Origin: Bacillota bacterium
GTDB lineage: Bacteria > Bacillota_A > Clostridia > Peptostreptococcales > Anaerovoracaceae
Assembly: GCA_017556895.1 (NCBI GenBank)
Contig: JAFYLX010000093.1
Coordinates: 1 to 5,344 of the forward strand
Length of the DNA stretch: 5,344 nt
Direction: 5' to 3'
Below are positions 1 through 5,305 of this stretch, piece by piece (within the stretch, counting starts at the first letter, position 1; every line of letters starts with the position of its first letter). Made by a program: the position numbers and the translations under genes. The notes beneath the pieces were generated by a model. It saw only the letters and a program-made list of their open reading frames with translations, was not told the origin of the DNA and made no database searches.

Positions 1-164
1 ATACACTTTGTGCATACGTTAGCTCTTCTTACTGTGCCGTTTTCTTCAGCGATTCTTACAGTCTGGATATTAGCATTCCATTTTCTTCTTGTGTGTCTCA
101 TGGAATGGGAAACATTGTTACCAGATGTCTGACCCTTACCACAAATTTCGCACTTTCTTGACAT
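1..164 (-). CDS. rpmB: 50S ribosomal protein L28 (5' part, cut by window edge)
   Basis: Reading from the ATG at 164 towards position 1 gives 54 codons beginning MSRKCEICGKGQTSG, followed by the SHSMRHTRRKWNAN stretch and ending NVCTKC. This is the characteristic small bacterial L28 of the large ribosomal subunit. Bacterial L28 of this form is usually about 62 residues, so only a few C-terminal residues are missing beyond the edge. Two CxxC pairs (C5/C8 and C51/C54) mark the zinc-ribbon form of the protein. The start is fixed by a strong Shine-Dalgarno sequence, AGGAGGTG (171-178), lying 6 nt upstream. The gene follows nrdG on the same strand but has its own promoter at 250-278, so it is probably expressed independently of the nrd operon, although read-through is possible because no terminator is visible between them. 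Confidence 0.96.
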   Translation of the reverse strand, partial: MSRKCEICGKGQTSGNNVSHSMRHTRRKWNANIQTVRIAEENGTVRRANVCTKC

Positions 165-225
165 TTACCGCACCTCCTCTTAGTATATTAAGCATGCTTT
201 GCAATTTCTTCGATAAATAAATCTG

Positions 226-245
226 TTTGTCCGCACTCGAACAAA
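226..245 (-). other. Small hairpin at the 5' end of the rpmB leader
   Basis: On the minus strand, TTTGTTC (239-245) can pair with GGACAAA (226-232) around a 6-nt loop, giving a 7-bp stem with one G-U pair. It lies right at the predicted transcription start of rpmB. No run of T follows, so it is not an intrinsic terminator for nrdG. It may be a 5' stabilising stem; no known ribosomal protein leader motif was recognised. The remaining gap between nrdG and rpmB holds only the promoter and the ribosome binding site. Confidence 0.3.
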
Positions 246-249
246 TGAT

Positions 250-278
250 AGTATATCACAACAGCTCATCAAGTTCAA
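250..278 (-). promoter_or_regulatory. Predicted sigma-A promoter of rpmB
   Basis: On the minus strand, TTGAAC (273-278) and TATACT (250-255) are separated by exactly 17 nt. A TGA just before the -10 makes it an extended -10 element. The predicted start near 242-244 leaves an mRNA leader of about 80 nt before rpmB. The promoter lies in the short gap just past the nrdG stop codon. Confidence 0.75.
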
Positions 279-294
279 GCACTTTTTTAGTAAT

Positions 295-828
295 TTATAT
301 ATATTTTTCAGCTAAAATTACTTCTTTTTTATCACGTGTAAGATTCATATCGATAACCCTCTGATTCTTGCTTCCGCGGAATAAAAGCGTTAAATCCCTT
401 TCCTCTTGCACGTATCTGCCATCTACCAATAGGTCTAAAATTGACAACAATTTATTAACCCATTCATCATTTAAGGCTATAAGTTCTTCATAAGTGTAGC
501 CGCTATAGGCCATTAAATTAAGGTTACGCTTCTTTAGTTCTACCCCTAGCTCATAGAAAGCTTTTGGCTGGCAGAAAGGCTCTCCGCCACTAAATGTAAC
601 ACCATCAAGTAATGGATTAGCATCTACCGCTGCTATGATTTTTTCTAGTTCGCAATCATATCCACCCTCAAAATCGTGAGTAGCCGGATTGTGACATCCC
701 GGGCATCCGTGAGGACATCCCTGGCAAAACACAGCAAATCTAAATCCTGGGCCGTCCACGATTGATTCGCGGACAACCCCGGCAATTCTTATTGTATTAC
801 AGTTGTTCAAGTCCTGATGCAACATCAT
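295..828 (-). CDS. nrdG: Anaerobic ribonucleoside-triphosphate reductase activating protein (radical SAM)
   Basis: NrdG is the iron-sulfur activase that uses S-adenosylmethionine and a reduced 4Fe-4S cluster to generate the glycyl radical on NrdD in the cytoplasm. The 177-residue product has the family's short radical-SAM layout. DGPGFRFAVFCQGC leads into the CX3CX2C cluster motif at C38, C42 and C45 (within CPHGCPGCHNP). The FSGGEP motif at 79-84 contacts SAM, and VDGRYV and FRGSKNQRVID lie near the C-terminus. The length is close to the usual 150-180 residues. The start is either of two adjacent ATG codons (828 or 825) inside the end of nrdD. Its ribosome binding site is weak (AGAG at 835-838, 6 nt away), which points to translational coupling with nrdD. 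Identity is secure; the exact start is less so. Confidence 0.95.
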   Translation of the reverse strand: MMLHQDLNNCNTIRIAGVVRESIVDGPGFRFAVFCQGCPHGCPGCHNPATHDFEGGYDCELEKIIAAVDANPLLDGVTFSGGEPFCQPKAFYELGVELKKRNLNLMAYSGYTYEELIALNDEWVNKLLSILDLLVDGRYVQEERDLTLLFRGSKNQRVIDMNLTRDKKEVILAEKYI

Positions 829-3142
829 GCTTTACTCTATCTCTTTCTTCTGCTGATTTAGCATTGTTCCAGTGATCCATAGTACCTACTAGGTAACCAG
901 TAATTCTACGGATTCTTTCGAAACCAACATCTCCCTCTTCTTCTGTTCTACCACAAAGAGGACATTCGTTATCGATAATACCTGTATAACCACAGCATGG
1001 GTCTCTGTCTACAGGGTGGTTGATGGAACCGTAACCGATACCTACTTCTTTCATGTGTCTTACAATCTTTTCGAAGGCGTCTAGGTTCTTTAGAGGGTCC
1101 CCATCAAGTTCGATATATGAAATGTGACCACCGTTTGTAAGCTCATGATAAGGAGCTTCGATTGATAATTTATCAAAAGCGTTAATTGGGTAGTATACAG
1201 GAACATGGAAACTGTTTGTATAGTATTCTCTGTCTGTAACTCCAGGAATAACGCCGTATTTTTCTCTGTCGATTCTTACAAATCTTCCGGAAAGGCCTTC
1301 AGCCGGAGTAGCGATTAAGGACCAGTTTAGACCTTCTTTTCTAGCCTTCTCGTCCATTCTCTTTCTCATATAGCCAACGATTTCCTGACCTAGGATCTGT
1401 GCTTCCTTAGATTCACCGTGGTGCTTACCAGTTAATGCCTTTAGACATTCAGCAAGACCGATGAAACCGATAGTTAGAGTACCGTGCTTGATTACTTCTT
1501 CGATTGTATCATCCGGACCAAGCTTTTCGGAATCCATCCAAATTCCCTGTCCCATTAAGAATGGGAAGTTTCTAACTTTCTTGCTGGACTGAATCTTAAA
1601 TCTATCATAAAGCTGATCGCAAGTTAAGTCGATCATGTGGTCAAGGCCTTCGAAGAACATGTCTAAATCGCCCTTCGCCTTGATAGCAAGTCTTGGAAGG
1701 TTGATGGAAGTAAAGCTTAAGTTACCTCTTCCGTTAACAACTTCTCTTGATGGATCATGGAAGTTACCGATTACTCTTGTTCTACATCCCATGTAAGCAC
1801 ATTCTGTTGCAGGGTTACCTTCTTCTAGGTACTGCTTGTTGAATGGTGCATCAAGGAATGAGAAGTTAGGGAATAATCTCTTCGCGGAAACCTTGCAAGC
1901 CATCTTGAATAAGTCGTAGTTAGGATCTTCCGGATTGAAGGAAACGCCTTCCTTAACCTTAAAGATCTGGATTGGGAAGATTGGAGTTTCGCCGTTGCCA
2001 AGACCTTCTTCTGTAGCTCTTAATACGGATTCCATAACTAATCTTCCTTCTGGGGAAGTGTCTGTACCGTAGTTAATTGAGCTGAAAGGAACCTGCGCGC
2101 CTGCTCTGGAATGCATTGTATTTAGGTTGTGAATAAATGCTTCCATTGCCTGGTGTGTCTTTCTTCTAATTTCCTTATTAGCGTACTTAACAGCCTTTTC
2201 CTGAATCTTAAGAGCCTCTTCTTCAGAGATGTGCTTCTTTAATTCTTCAAGTTCAAGCTCCTGATAGTTATTGTCCCAAGCCATGCACGGACATACGCCG
2301 TGTTCAGCTTCAATTTTCTTACCAAATTCCTTAACCATTTCTACGCCGTCTTCCATATCGTGTAGAATGTTAAGCATCTTACCAACGTTCATCCAGTACA
2401 TCTTCTTGTAAGACTTACGTACGCCAGGAGCCATACCATAATCGAAGTTAGGTACGGACTGACCACCGTGCTGGTCGTTCTGGTTGGACTGAATAGCGAT
2501 ACAAGCAAGTGCTGCATAGCTTTCGATGTCGTTTGGTTCTCTTAAGTGACCGTGTCCAGTGGAGAAACCACCCTTTAATAATTCAACAAGGTCAATCTGA
2601 CAGCATGTCATAGTTAATGTATAGAAGTCCATATCGTGAATATGGATATCGCCATTTTCGTGAGCCTTAGTGTGCTTAGGGTCGATTACATACATCTTGT
2701 AGAATTCCTTTGCACCTTCTGAACCGTACTTAAGCATTGTACCCATAGCAGTATTGCCATCGATGTTAGCGTTTTCACGCTTAACTTCGTTTTCCTTAGC
2801 ATCCTTGAAAGTAAGGTCTTCGTAAATCTTCATTAACTTAGTGTTCATGTCACGAGCTCTAGTACGTTCTGCTCTATATAGGATGTACTCTTTAGCTGTT
2901 CTAGCGTGACCGTTTTCGATTAAGATTTTTTCTACAGCGTCCTGAATCTGTTCTACAGATGGTGTAGGTGTATGTAAAATTTCTGATAAATATAGCTCTG
3001 TCTGTCTTGCAAGATACTTAGCCATATCCTTATCCTTACCGCCAAGAACCTGCGCTGCTTTAAAAATGGCTTCTGCGATCTTGTCTACATCGTATTCAAC
3101 CATTCTACCGTCTCTCTTTATGATCTTCTTAATAGTAGTCAT
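797..3142 (-). CDS. nrdD: Anaerobic (class III) ribonucleoside-triphosphate reductase
   Basis: NrdD reduces ribonucleoside triphosphates to deoxynucleotides without oxygen, using a glycyl radical installed by NrdG. The 781-residue protein starts with an ATP-cone (about residues 1-97: IIKRDGRMVEYDVDKI to GHARTAKEYILYR), the allosteric site that senses ATP/dATP. The barrel domain shows the conserved TCCQIDL (C180/C181), NDQHGGQSVPNFDYG and SSINYGTD segments, and C448 and C453 in ECAYMGCRTRV, one of which should carry the thiyl radical. Near the C-terminus C716, C717, C727 and C730 form the likely metal site, followed by the glycyl radical loop RITGYLVGT with G749. The ATG at 3142 is chosen over a GTG at 3169 because GGAG (3148-3151) lies 5 nt upstream of the ATG. 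Which reductant it uses (formate or a thioredoxin-type protein) cannot be settled from these motifs alone. Confidence 0.97.
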   Translation of the reverse strand: MTTIKKIIKRDGRMVEYDVDKIAEAIFKAAQVLGGKDKDMAKYLARQTELYLSEILHTPTPSVEQIQDAVEKILIENGHARTAKEYILYRAERTRARDMNTKLMKIYEDLTFKDAKENEVKRENANIDGNTAMGTMLKYGSEGAKEFYKMYVIDPKHTKAHENGDIHIHDMDFYTLTMTCCQIDLVELLKGGFSTGHGHLREPNDIESYAALACIAIQSNQNDQHGGQSVPNFDYGMAPGVRKSYKKMYWMNVGKMLNILHDMEDGVEMVKEFGKKIEAEHGVCPCMAWDNNYQELELEELKKHISEEEALKIQEKAVKYANKEIRRKTHQAMEAFIHNLNTMHSRAGAQVPFSSINYGTDTSPEGRLVMESVLRATEEGLGNGETPIFPIQIFKVKEGVSFNPEDPNYDLFKMACKVSAKRLFPNFSFLDAPFNKQYLEEGNPATECAYMGCRTRVIGNFHDPSREVVNGRGNLSFTSINLPRLAIKAKGDLDMFFEGLDHMIDLTCDQLYDRFKIQSSKKVRNFPFLMGQGIWMDSEKLGPDDTIEEVIKHGTLTIGFIGLAECLKALTGKHHGESKEAQILGQEIVGYMRKRMDEKARKEGLNWSLIATPAEGLSGRFVRIDREKYGVIPGVTDREYYTNSFHVPVYYPINAFDKLSIEAPYHELTNGGHISYIELDGDPLKNLDAFEKIVRHMKEVGIGYGSINHPVDRDPCCGYTGIIDNECPLCGRTEEEGDVGFERIRRITGYLVGTMDHWNNAKSAEERDRVKHDVASGLEQL

Positions 3143-3244
3143 GAGTACTCCTTCCTTTATGTTCTGCACTTATTCCAAAATACTTGTCTTCTTCAACTAA
3201 ATATAACTAAAAATTTTCATTTAAATTAACAATAAAAATAACTA

Positions 3245-3272
3245 AAGGCAACACTATATATTGTGTCGCCTT
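3245..3272 (-). other. Inverted repeat around the NrdR box; 5' mRNA hairpin of nrdD or terminator of the acetyltransferase gene
   Basis: AAGGC (3245-3249) and GCCTT (3268-3272) extend the NrdR palindrome to a 28-bp inverted repeat. In RNA from the minus strand the arms AAGGCGACAC and GUGUUGCCUU pair over 10 positions with one G-U wobble and an 8-nt loop. In plus-strand RNA the same position is an A/C mismatch. The stem is followed on the minus strand by the T-rich TAGTTATTTTTATTG. It could terminate read-through from the acetyltransferase gene, fold at the 5' end of nrdD mRNA, or simply be an extended operator; the sequence does not decide between them. Confidence 0.45.
3251..3266. promoter_or_regulatory. 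NrdR box (operator for the ribonucleotide reductase repressor)
   Basis: ACACTATATATTGTGT matches the published NrdR-box consensus acaCwAtATaTwGtgt at all 16 positions. NrdR is a zinc-finger and ATP-cone repressor that shuts off ribonucleotide reductase genes when dATP is plentiful. The box lies between the predicted -10 of the nrdD promoter and the coding region, covering about +4 to +19, so binding would block initiation or clearance. NrdR usually binds paired boxes about 30-32 bp apart. Only a degenerate partner is visible, around 3281-3297. Confidence 0.9.
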
Positions 3273-3275
3273 ATA

Positions 3276-3303
3276 AATATACCACAAATTATGAGTATGT
3301 CAA
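3276..3303 (-). promoter_or_regulatory. Predicted promoter of the nrdD-nrdG operon
   Basis: On the minus strand a perfect -35 TTGACA (3298-3303) is followed after 16 nt by TATATT (3276-3281), preceded by TGG, which makes an extended -10. Transcription should start near 3269-3270, giving a leader of about 125 nt before nrdD. The NrdR box begins only a few bases past this start, as expected for a repressed promoter. Confidence 0.75.
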
Positions 3304-3351
3304 TCAAAAACCTTGACATTTTCTTATTATCTTATTTTGTAATTTTTACCA

Positions 3352-3876
3352 CTATTTATAATACTCGTCTCTAAGCATTGACATTAGGCAAAGATCAACG
3401 TATTTGCCGTTTTTCTTTCCACAATTTCGCATAGTTCCTTCAGGTACAAACCCCACTTTTTTGTATAGGGAATTAGCAATTACGTTGTCAGAAAAGTGAT
3501 CTAGCGTCACCCTCTGGCACTTCATTTCGTCGAAGGACCACTTAAGGGCTAGCCTTAAGGCCTCCTCACCGTATCCTTTTCCCCTTAATGCAGGATCCGC
3601 AATATAGATTCTAGAAATATCCAGTGAATCGTAGTGGTCATTGATGTTGCTGATATAAATACGCCCAACAGCCTCACCTGTCTCCTTTAGACAAATTGTA
3701 AACTCCTTTTGAGTATCATCATTTTCGCGTTCGAAATGTTCCCTAACGATTTCTTCATATTCTCTTCCATCGCTAATAGTAAAGAAAGTAGTAACAGCAG
3801 GGTCTACTTCCCACTTCGCGAATAAAGCACAATCCTCAAAATTAGTATCTCTTAAAATTAATCTGCTATTTGTCAT
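3352..3876 (-). CDS. GNAT family N-acetyltransferase, RimJ/RimL-like
   Basis: The 174-residue product has the length and motif order of single-domain GNAT enzymes of the Acetyltransf_3 (RimJ/RimL) type, which transfer an acetyl group from acetyl-CoA to an amine such as a protein N-terminus or small molecule. It opens with SRLILRDTNFEDC, typical of this subgroup. The ISRIYIADPALRGKGYGEEA stretch is motif A, with the acetyl-CoA pyrophosphate loop RGKGYG at 98-103. NVIANSLYKKVGFVPEG (about 131-147) is motif B, with the conserved Asn, Tyr and GF. The ATG at 3876 is preferred over the GTG at 3885 because AGGTGG (3882-3887) is a Shine-Dalgarno sequence that overlaps that GTG and lies 5 nt before the ATG. 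The substrate cannot be deduced. It is divergent from the M20-like gene and upstream of nrdD, with no obvious functional link to either. Confidence 0.9.
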   Translation of the reverse strand: MTNSRLILRDTNFEDCALFAKWEVDPAVTTFFTISDGREYEEIVREHFERENDDTQKEFTICLKETGEAVGRIYISNINDHYDSLDISRIYIADPALRGKGYGEEALRLALKWSFDEMKCQRVTLDHFSDNVIANSLYKKVGFVPEGTMRNCGKKNGKYVDLCLMSMLRDEYYK

Positions 3877-3893
3877 AATAACCACCTATATAT

Positions 3894-3950
3894 AGTAGTA
3901 CATTTTTTTCATATTCTTCTTACTAAAATATGAATTTTTGATGAACTACT
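3894..3950. repeat. Nested inverted repeat upstream of the acetyltransferase gene
   Basis: The outer arms AGTAGTACAT (3894-3903) and ATGAACTACT (3941-3950) are complementary at 9 of 10 positions. Inside them TTCATATT (3908-3915) and AATATGAA (3927-3934) are perfectly complementary around an 11-nt loop, with T-rich internal loops between the two stems. If the acetyltransferase gene is read from the promoter at 3979-4006, this structure lies in its leader and ends 6 nt before the ribosome binding site. It also lies upstream of the plus-strand promoter, so it could instead be a protein-binding site. No known riboswitch was recognised. Confidence 0.5.
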
Positions 3951-3969
3951 GTTATTCCTTTTTAGTTTA

Positions 3970-3978
3970 TGCTATTAT
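3970..3978 (+). promoter_or_regulatory. Predicted extended -10 promoter of the M20-like gene
   Basis: TATGCTATTAT contains an extended -10 element, TGC followed by TATTAT (3973-3978), a common form in low-GC Gram-positives. No good -35 is present 16-18 nt upstream, which extended -10 promoters tolerate. The start would be near 3984-3986, about 50 nt before the ATG. Confidence 0.5.
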
Positions 3979-4006
3979 ATTATATATTTTTATGTGGTAA
4001 AATCAA
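3979..4006 (-). promoter_or_regulatory. Predicted promoter of the acetyltransferase gene
   Basis: On the minus strand TTGATT (4001-4006) is followed after 16 nt by a perfect TATAAT (3979-3984). A second overlapping TATAAT lies at 3974-3979. The leader would be about 95 nt. The -10 region abuts or overlaps the -10 of the divergent plus-strand promoter. Confidence 0.6.
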
Positions 4007-4009
4007 ATA

Positions 4010-4020
4010 CCTTAATAAGG
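4010..4020. repeat. 11-bp palindrome in the leader of the M20-like gene
   Basis: CCTTAATAAGG has perfect 5-bp arms around one central base. It sits between the predicted plus-strand start and the ribosome binding site, and just upstream of the divergent -35. It may be an operator but is short and AT-rich enough to be chance. Confidence 0.25.
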
Positions 4021-4035
4021 ATAAAGGGGAAAAAA

Positions 4036-5142
4036 ATGAAAAATAAAAAGAAACTAATTGCGATTATCATAGCTGCACTAGTTGTAGTGGCACTTGTAGT
4101 CGCTGGCATATTCGTATTTGTTCTAGGCGGAGAAGATGAACCTACGCTACAGGAGACTATCGAAAACAGAGCGGATTCCTACAAGACTGACTTTGAGGAT
4201 TCAATGGCGCAGATGACTGATCAGGCTTCCGTTACTAAGTACCTAGTAAACTGGGCGGAAAACAAGGGTATCGATGTCGAAACAGACTACAACAATAACG
4301 TAATCTACTCCTTGAAAGCTTCAGAAGGTTTAGAAGACAGAAAACCGTCTGTTATCCTTTGTGGATACGACTATTCTTCTATCGAGTCTTATACAAACAG
4401 CATCGTTTGTGCACTTACTCTTGCTAGAGACGACAATCCTCACGGCGAGTACAAGATTATCTTCGTTTCCGAAGAAAATGGTAACAAAGATGCAGCTCAC
4501 AACATTCCAGAGGAATATTTGGAAGAAGCAAACGAAGTATTCTACCTAGGTAATGACTCAGCATCAAAGATTGTTGATACATCTGCTGGCATAGTAAGCT
4601 ATCAGTTCACTAACGAAATCGAAACTATGAGCCCTTCATACAACAAGGCTTATAAAGTTAGCATCACAGGAATCCCTGCTCAGGCCATCACAAGCAAGTC
4701 AGTATCTGCACCTAACCCAATCAAGTTATTAGGTAACTTACTTGCAAACTTCAAGTCCAAGTCCGTATTATTCGACCTAGTTGAGTTTACAGGCGGCGAC
4801 AACCCTAGTATGACTCCAAGCGAGGCTTCCATCACTATCGTAGTAGCGGAAGACGTATCTTCAAAAGTTGAGACTAGACTCGACAGCGCAATCGAATCCT
4901 TCAACGATAAGTATGCCGAAAGCTATCCTGAAGCAACTTACACATACGAAGTGGTTGATATGCCATACGAGGTAATCGAATCAGACGTTACAGAAAGCCT
5001 AATCAGCTTACTATATACTGCACCAAACGGAGTTTATTTCAAAGACGACGATAAGAATGTGACTGCATTCTCCTGCATCACTGCTATCGACTATACATCC
5101 GGAACAGGGAGCATATATTGCAGCGGGCAGTACGGTAACTGA
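4036..5142 (+). CDS. Membrane-anchored M20/PepD-like protein, C-terminus apparently truncated
   Basis: The start is ATG 4036, placed 6 nt after AAAGGGG (4023-4029), not the GTG at 3994. The 368-residue product begins with a lysine-rich MKNKKK and one hydrophobic segment (about 7-30) without a lipobox cysteine, so it is probably anchored with its domain outside the cell. The rest resembles the M20 dipeptidase PepD: SVTKYLVNWAENKGIDV, then KPSVILCGYDYSS (about 104-115), SEENG at 145-149, NPIKLLGNLL, and TGGDNPSMTPSEASI near 252-266. Metal ligands look lost: the usual GHMD is GYDY and the usual GADNG is SYTNS, while the Glu-Glu pair remains, so it is probably not an active peptidase. PepD proteins run about 480 residues. 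This one stops early, and its last 8 or so residues come from sequence that encodes GlmU in another frame. The family assignment is from remembered motifs. Confidence 0.6.
   Translation: MKNKKKLIAIIIAALVVVALVVAGIFVFVLGGEDEPTLQETIENRADSYKTDFEDSMAQMTDQASVTKYLVNWAENKGIDVETDYNNNVIYSLKASEGLEDRKPSVILCGYDYSSIESYTNSIVCALTLARDDNPHGEYKIIFVSEENGNKDAAHNIPEEYLEEANEVFYLGNDSASKIVDTSAGIVSYQFTNEIETMSPSYNKAYKVSITGIPAQAITSKSVSAPNPIKLLGNLLANFKSKSVLFDLVEFTGGDNPSMTPSEASITIVVAEDVSSKVETRLDSAIESFNDKYAESYPEATYTYEVVDMPYEVIESDVTESLISLLYTAPNGVYFKDDDKNVTAFSCITAIDYTSGTGSIYCSGQYGN
5096..5115. other. Probable rearrangement or assembly junction
   Basis: Up to about 5098-5107 the M20-like frame still reads plausible family sequence (TAIDYTSGTGSI). 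From 5102 or 5108 the frame shifted by +1 reads the GlmU C-terminus. The two coding signals meet within a few bases, with no insertion sequence, target duplication or inverted repeat at the joint. This is what a deletion, a recombination event, or a mis-joined assembly would leave. Confidence 0.65.
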
Positions 5143-5239
5143 AGATGTGGAAGGGGATGCATTATTCATTGCTCGTGCAAAAGGCACTAAGAAGCCTGAT
5201 TGGGTTTCTGCTAAGGGTATTTTGAACAAGAAAAAATAG
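5108..5239 (+). pseudogene. glmU: 3' remnant of glmU (C-terminal end only)
   Basis: Forty-three codons ending at TAG 5237-5239 read GAYIAAGSTVTEDV, then GDALFIARAKGTKKPDW, ending in a lysine tail. This is the end of the left-handed beta-helix acetyltransferase domain of GlmU, the bifunctional enzyme that makes UDP-GlcNAc for peptidoglycan. EQ at 5102-5107 may also belong to it. Full-length GlmU is about 450-460 residues, so roughly nine tenths, including the uridylyltransferase domain, is absent. The frame has no start codon or ribosome binding site and overlaps the end of the M20-like frame, so it is not expected to be translated. The following gene looks like prs, the usual neighbour of glmU in Firmicutes, which supports the identity. 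Confidence 0.85.
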
Positions 5240-5267
5240 TTTAGTCACAAAATTTTAGTCACAAAAT
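5240..5267. repeat. 14-bp tandem duplication between glmU remnant and prs
   Basis: TTTAGTCACAAAAT occurs twice head to tail without mismatch (5240-5253 and 5254-5267), and TTTAG recurs at 5271-5275. It begins at the base after the glmU stop codon. It has no hairpin and resembles a replication-slippage duplication. Confidence 0.85.
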
Positions 5268-5305
5268 TAATTTAGTTTTTTATTTAAGAAGGCGAGGTAA
5301 ACAAA

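Noticed and set aside
226..300. Intrinsic terminator after nrdG.
   Set aside because: The only hairpin there is not followed by a T run on the minus strand and coincides with the rpmB promoter start.
955..1000. The cysteine site of NrdD near the C-terminus has Asp where a CxxC first cysteine might be expected (DPCCGY).
   Set aside because: I recall similar HPVDRDP-x-CGY sequences in NrdD of other anaerobic Firmicutes, so this is probably normal for the subgroup and not a defect.
3143..3169. Nine-residue N-terminal extension of NrdD from GTG 3169.
   Set aside because: No ribosome binding site precedes that GTG, and the extension itself contains the Shine-Dalgarno sequence for ATG 3142, where the ATP-cone begins.
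3994..4035. Fourteen-residue extension of the M20-like protein from GTG 3994.
   Set aside because: The stretch contains the ribosome binding site for ATG 4036, and the lysine-rich plus hydrophobic N-terminus is a typical anchor when started at 4036.
4361..4549. Short plus-strand open frame inside the M20-like gene.
   Set aside because: It lies fully in a real coding region, has no ribosome binding site and no recognisable motif.
4680..5229. Two minus-strand open frames (4680-4904 and 5011-5229) opposite the M20-like gene and glmU remnant.
   Set aside because: They are antisense shadows of recognisable plus-strand coding sequence and show no family features or ribosome binding sites.
5060..5239. 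Programmed +1 frameshift producing an M20-like/GlmU fusion protein.
   Set aside because: The downstream frame is only the extreme end of a beta-helix domain that cannot fold alone, and no slippery sequence or stimulatory stem is apparent. A truncation joint or mis-assembly is simpler.
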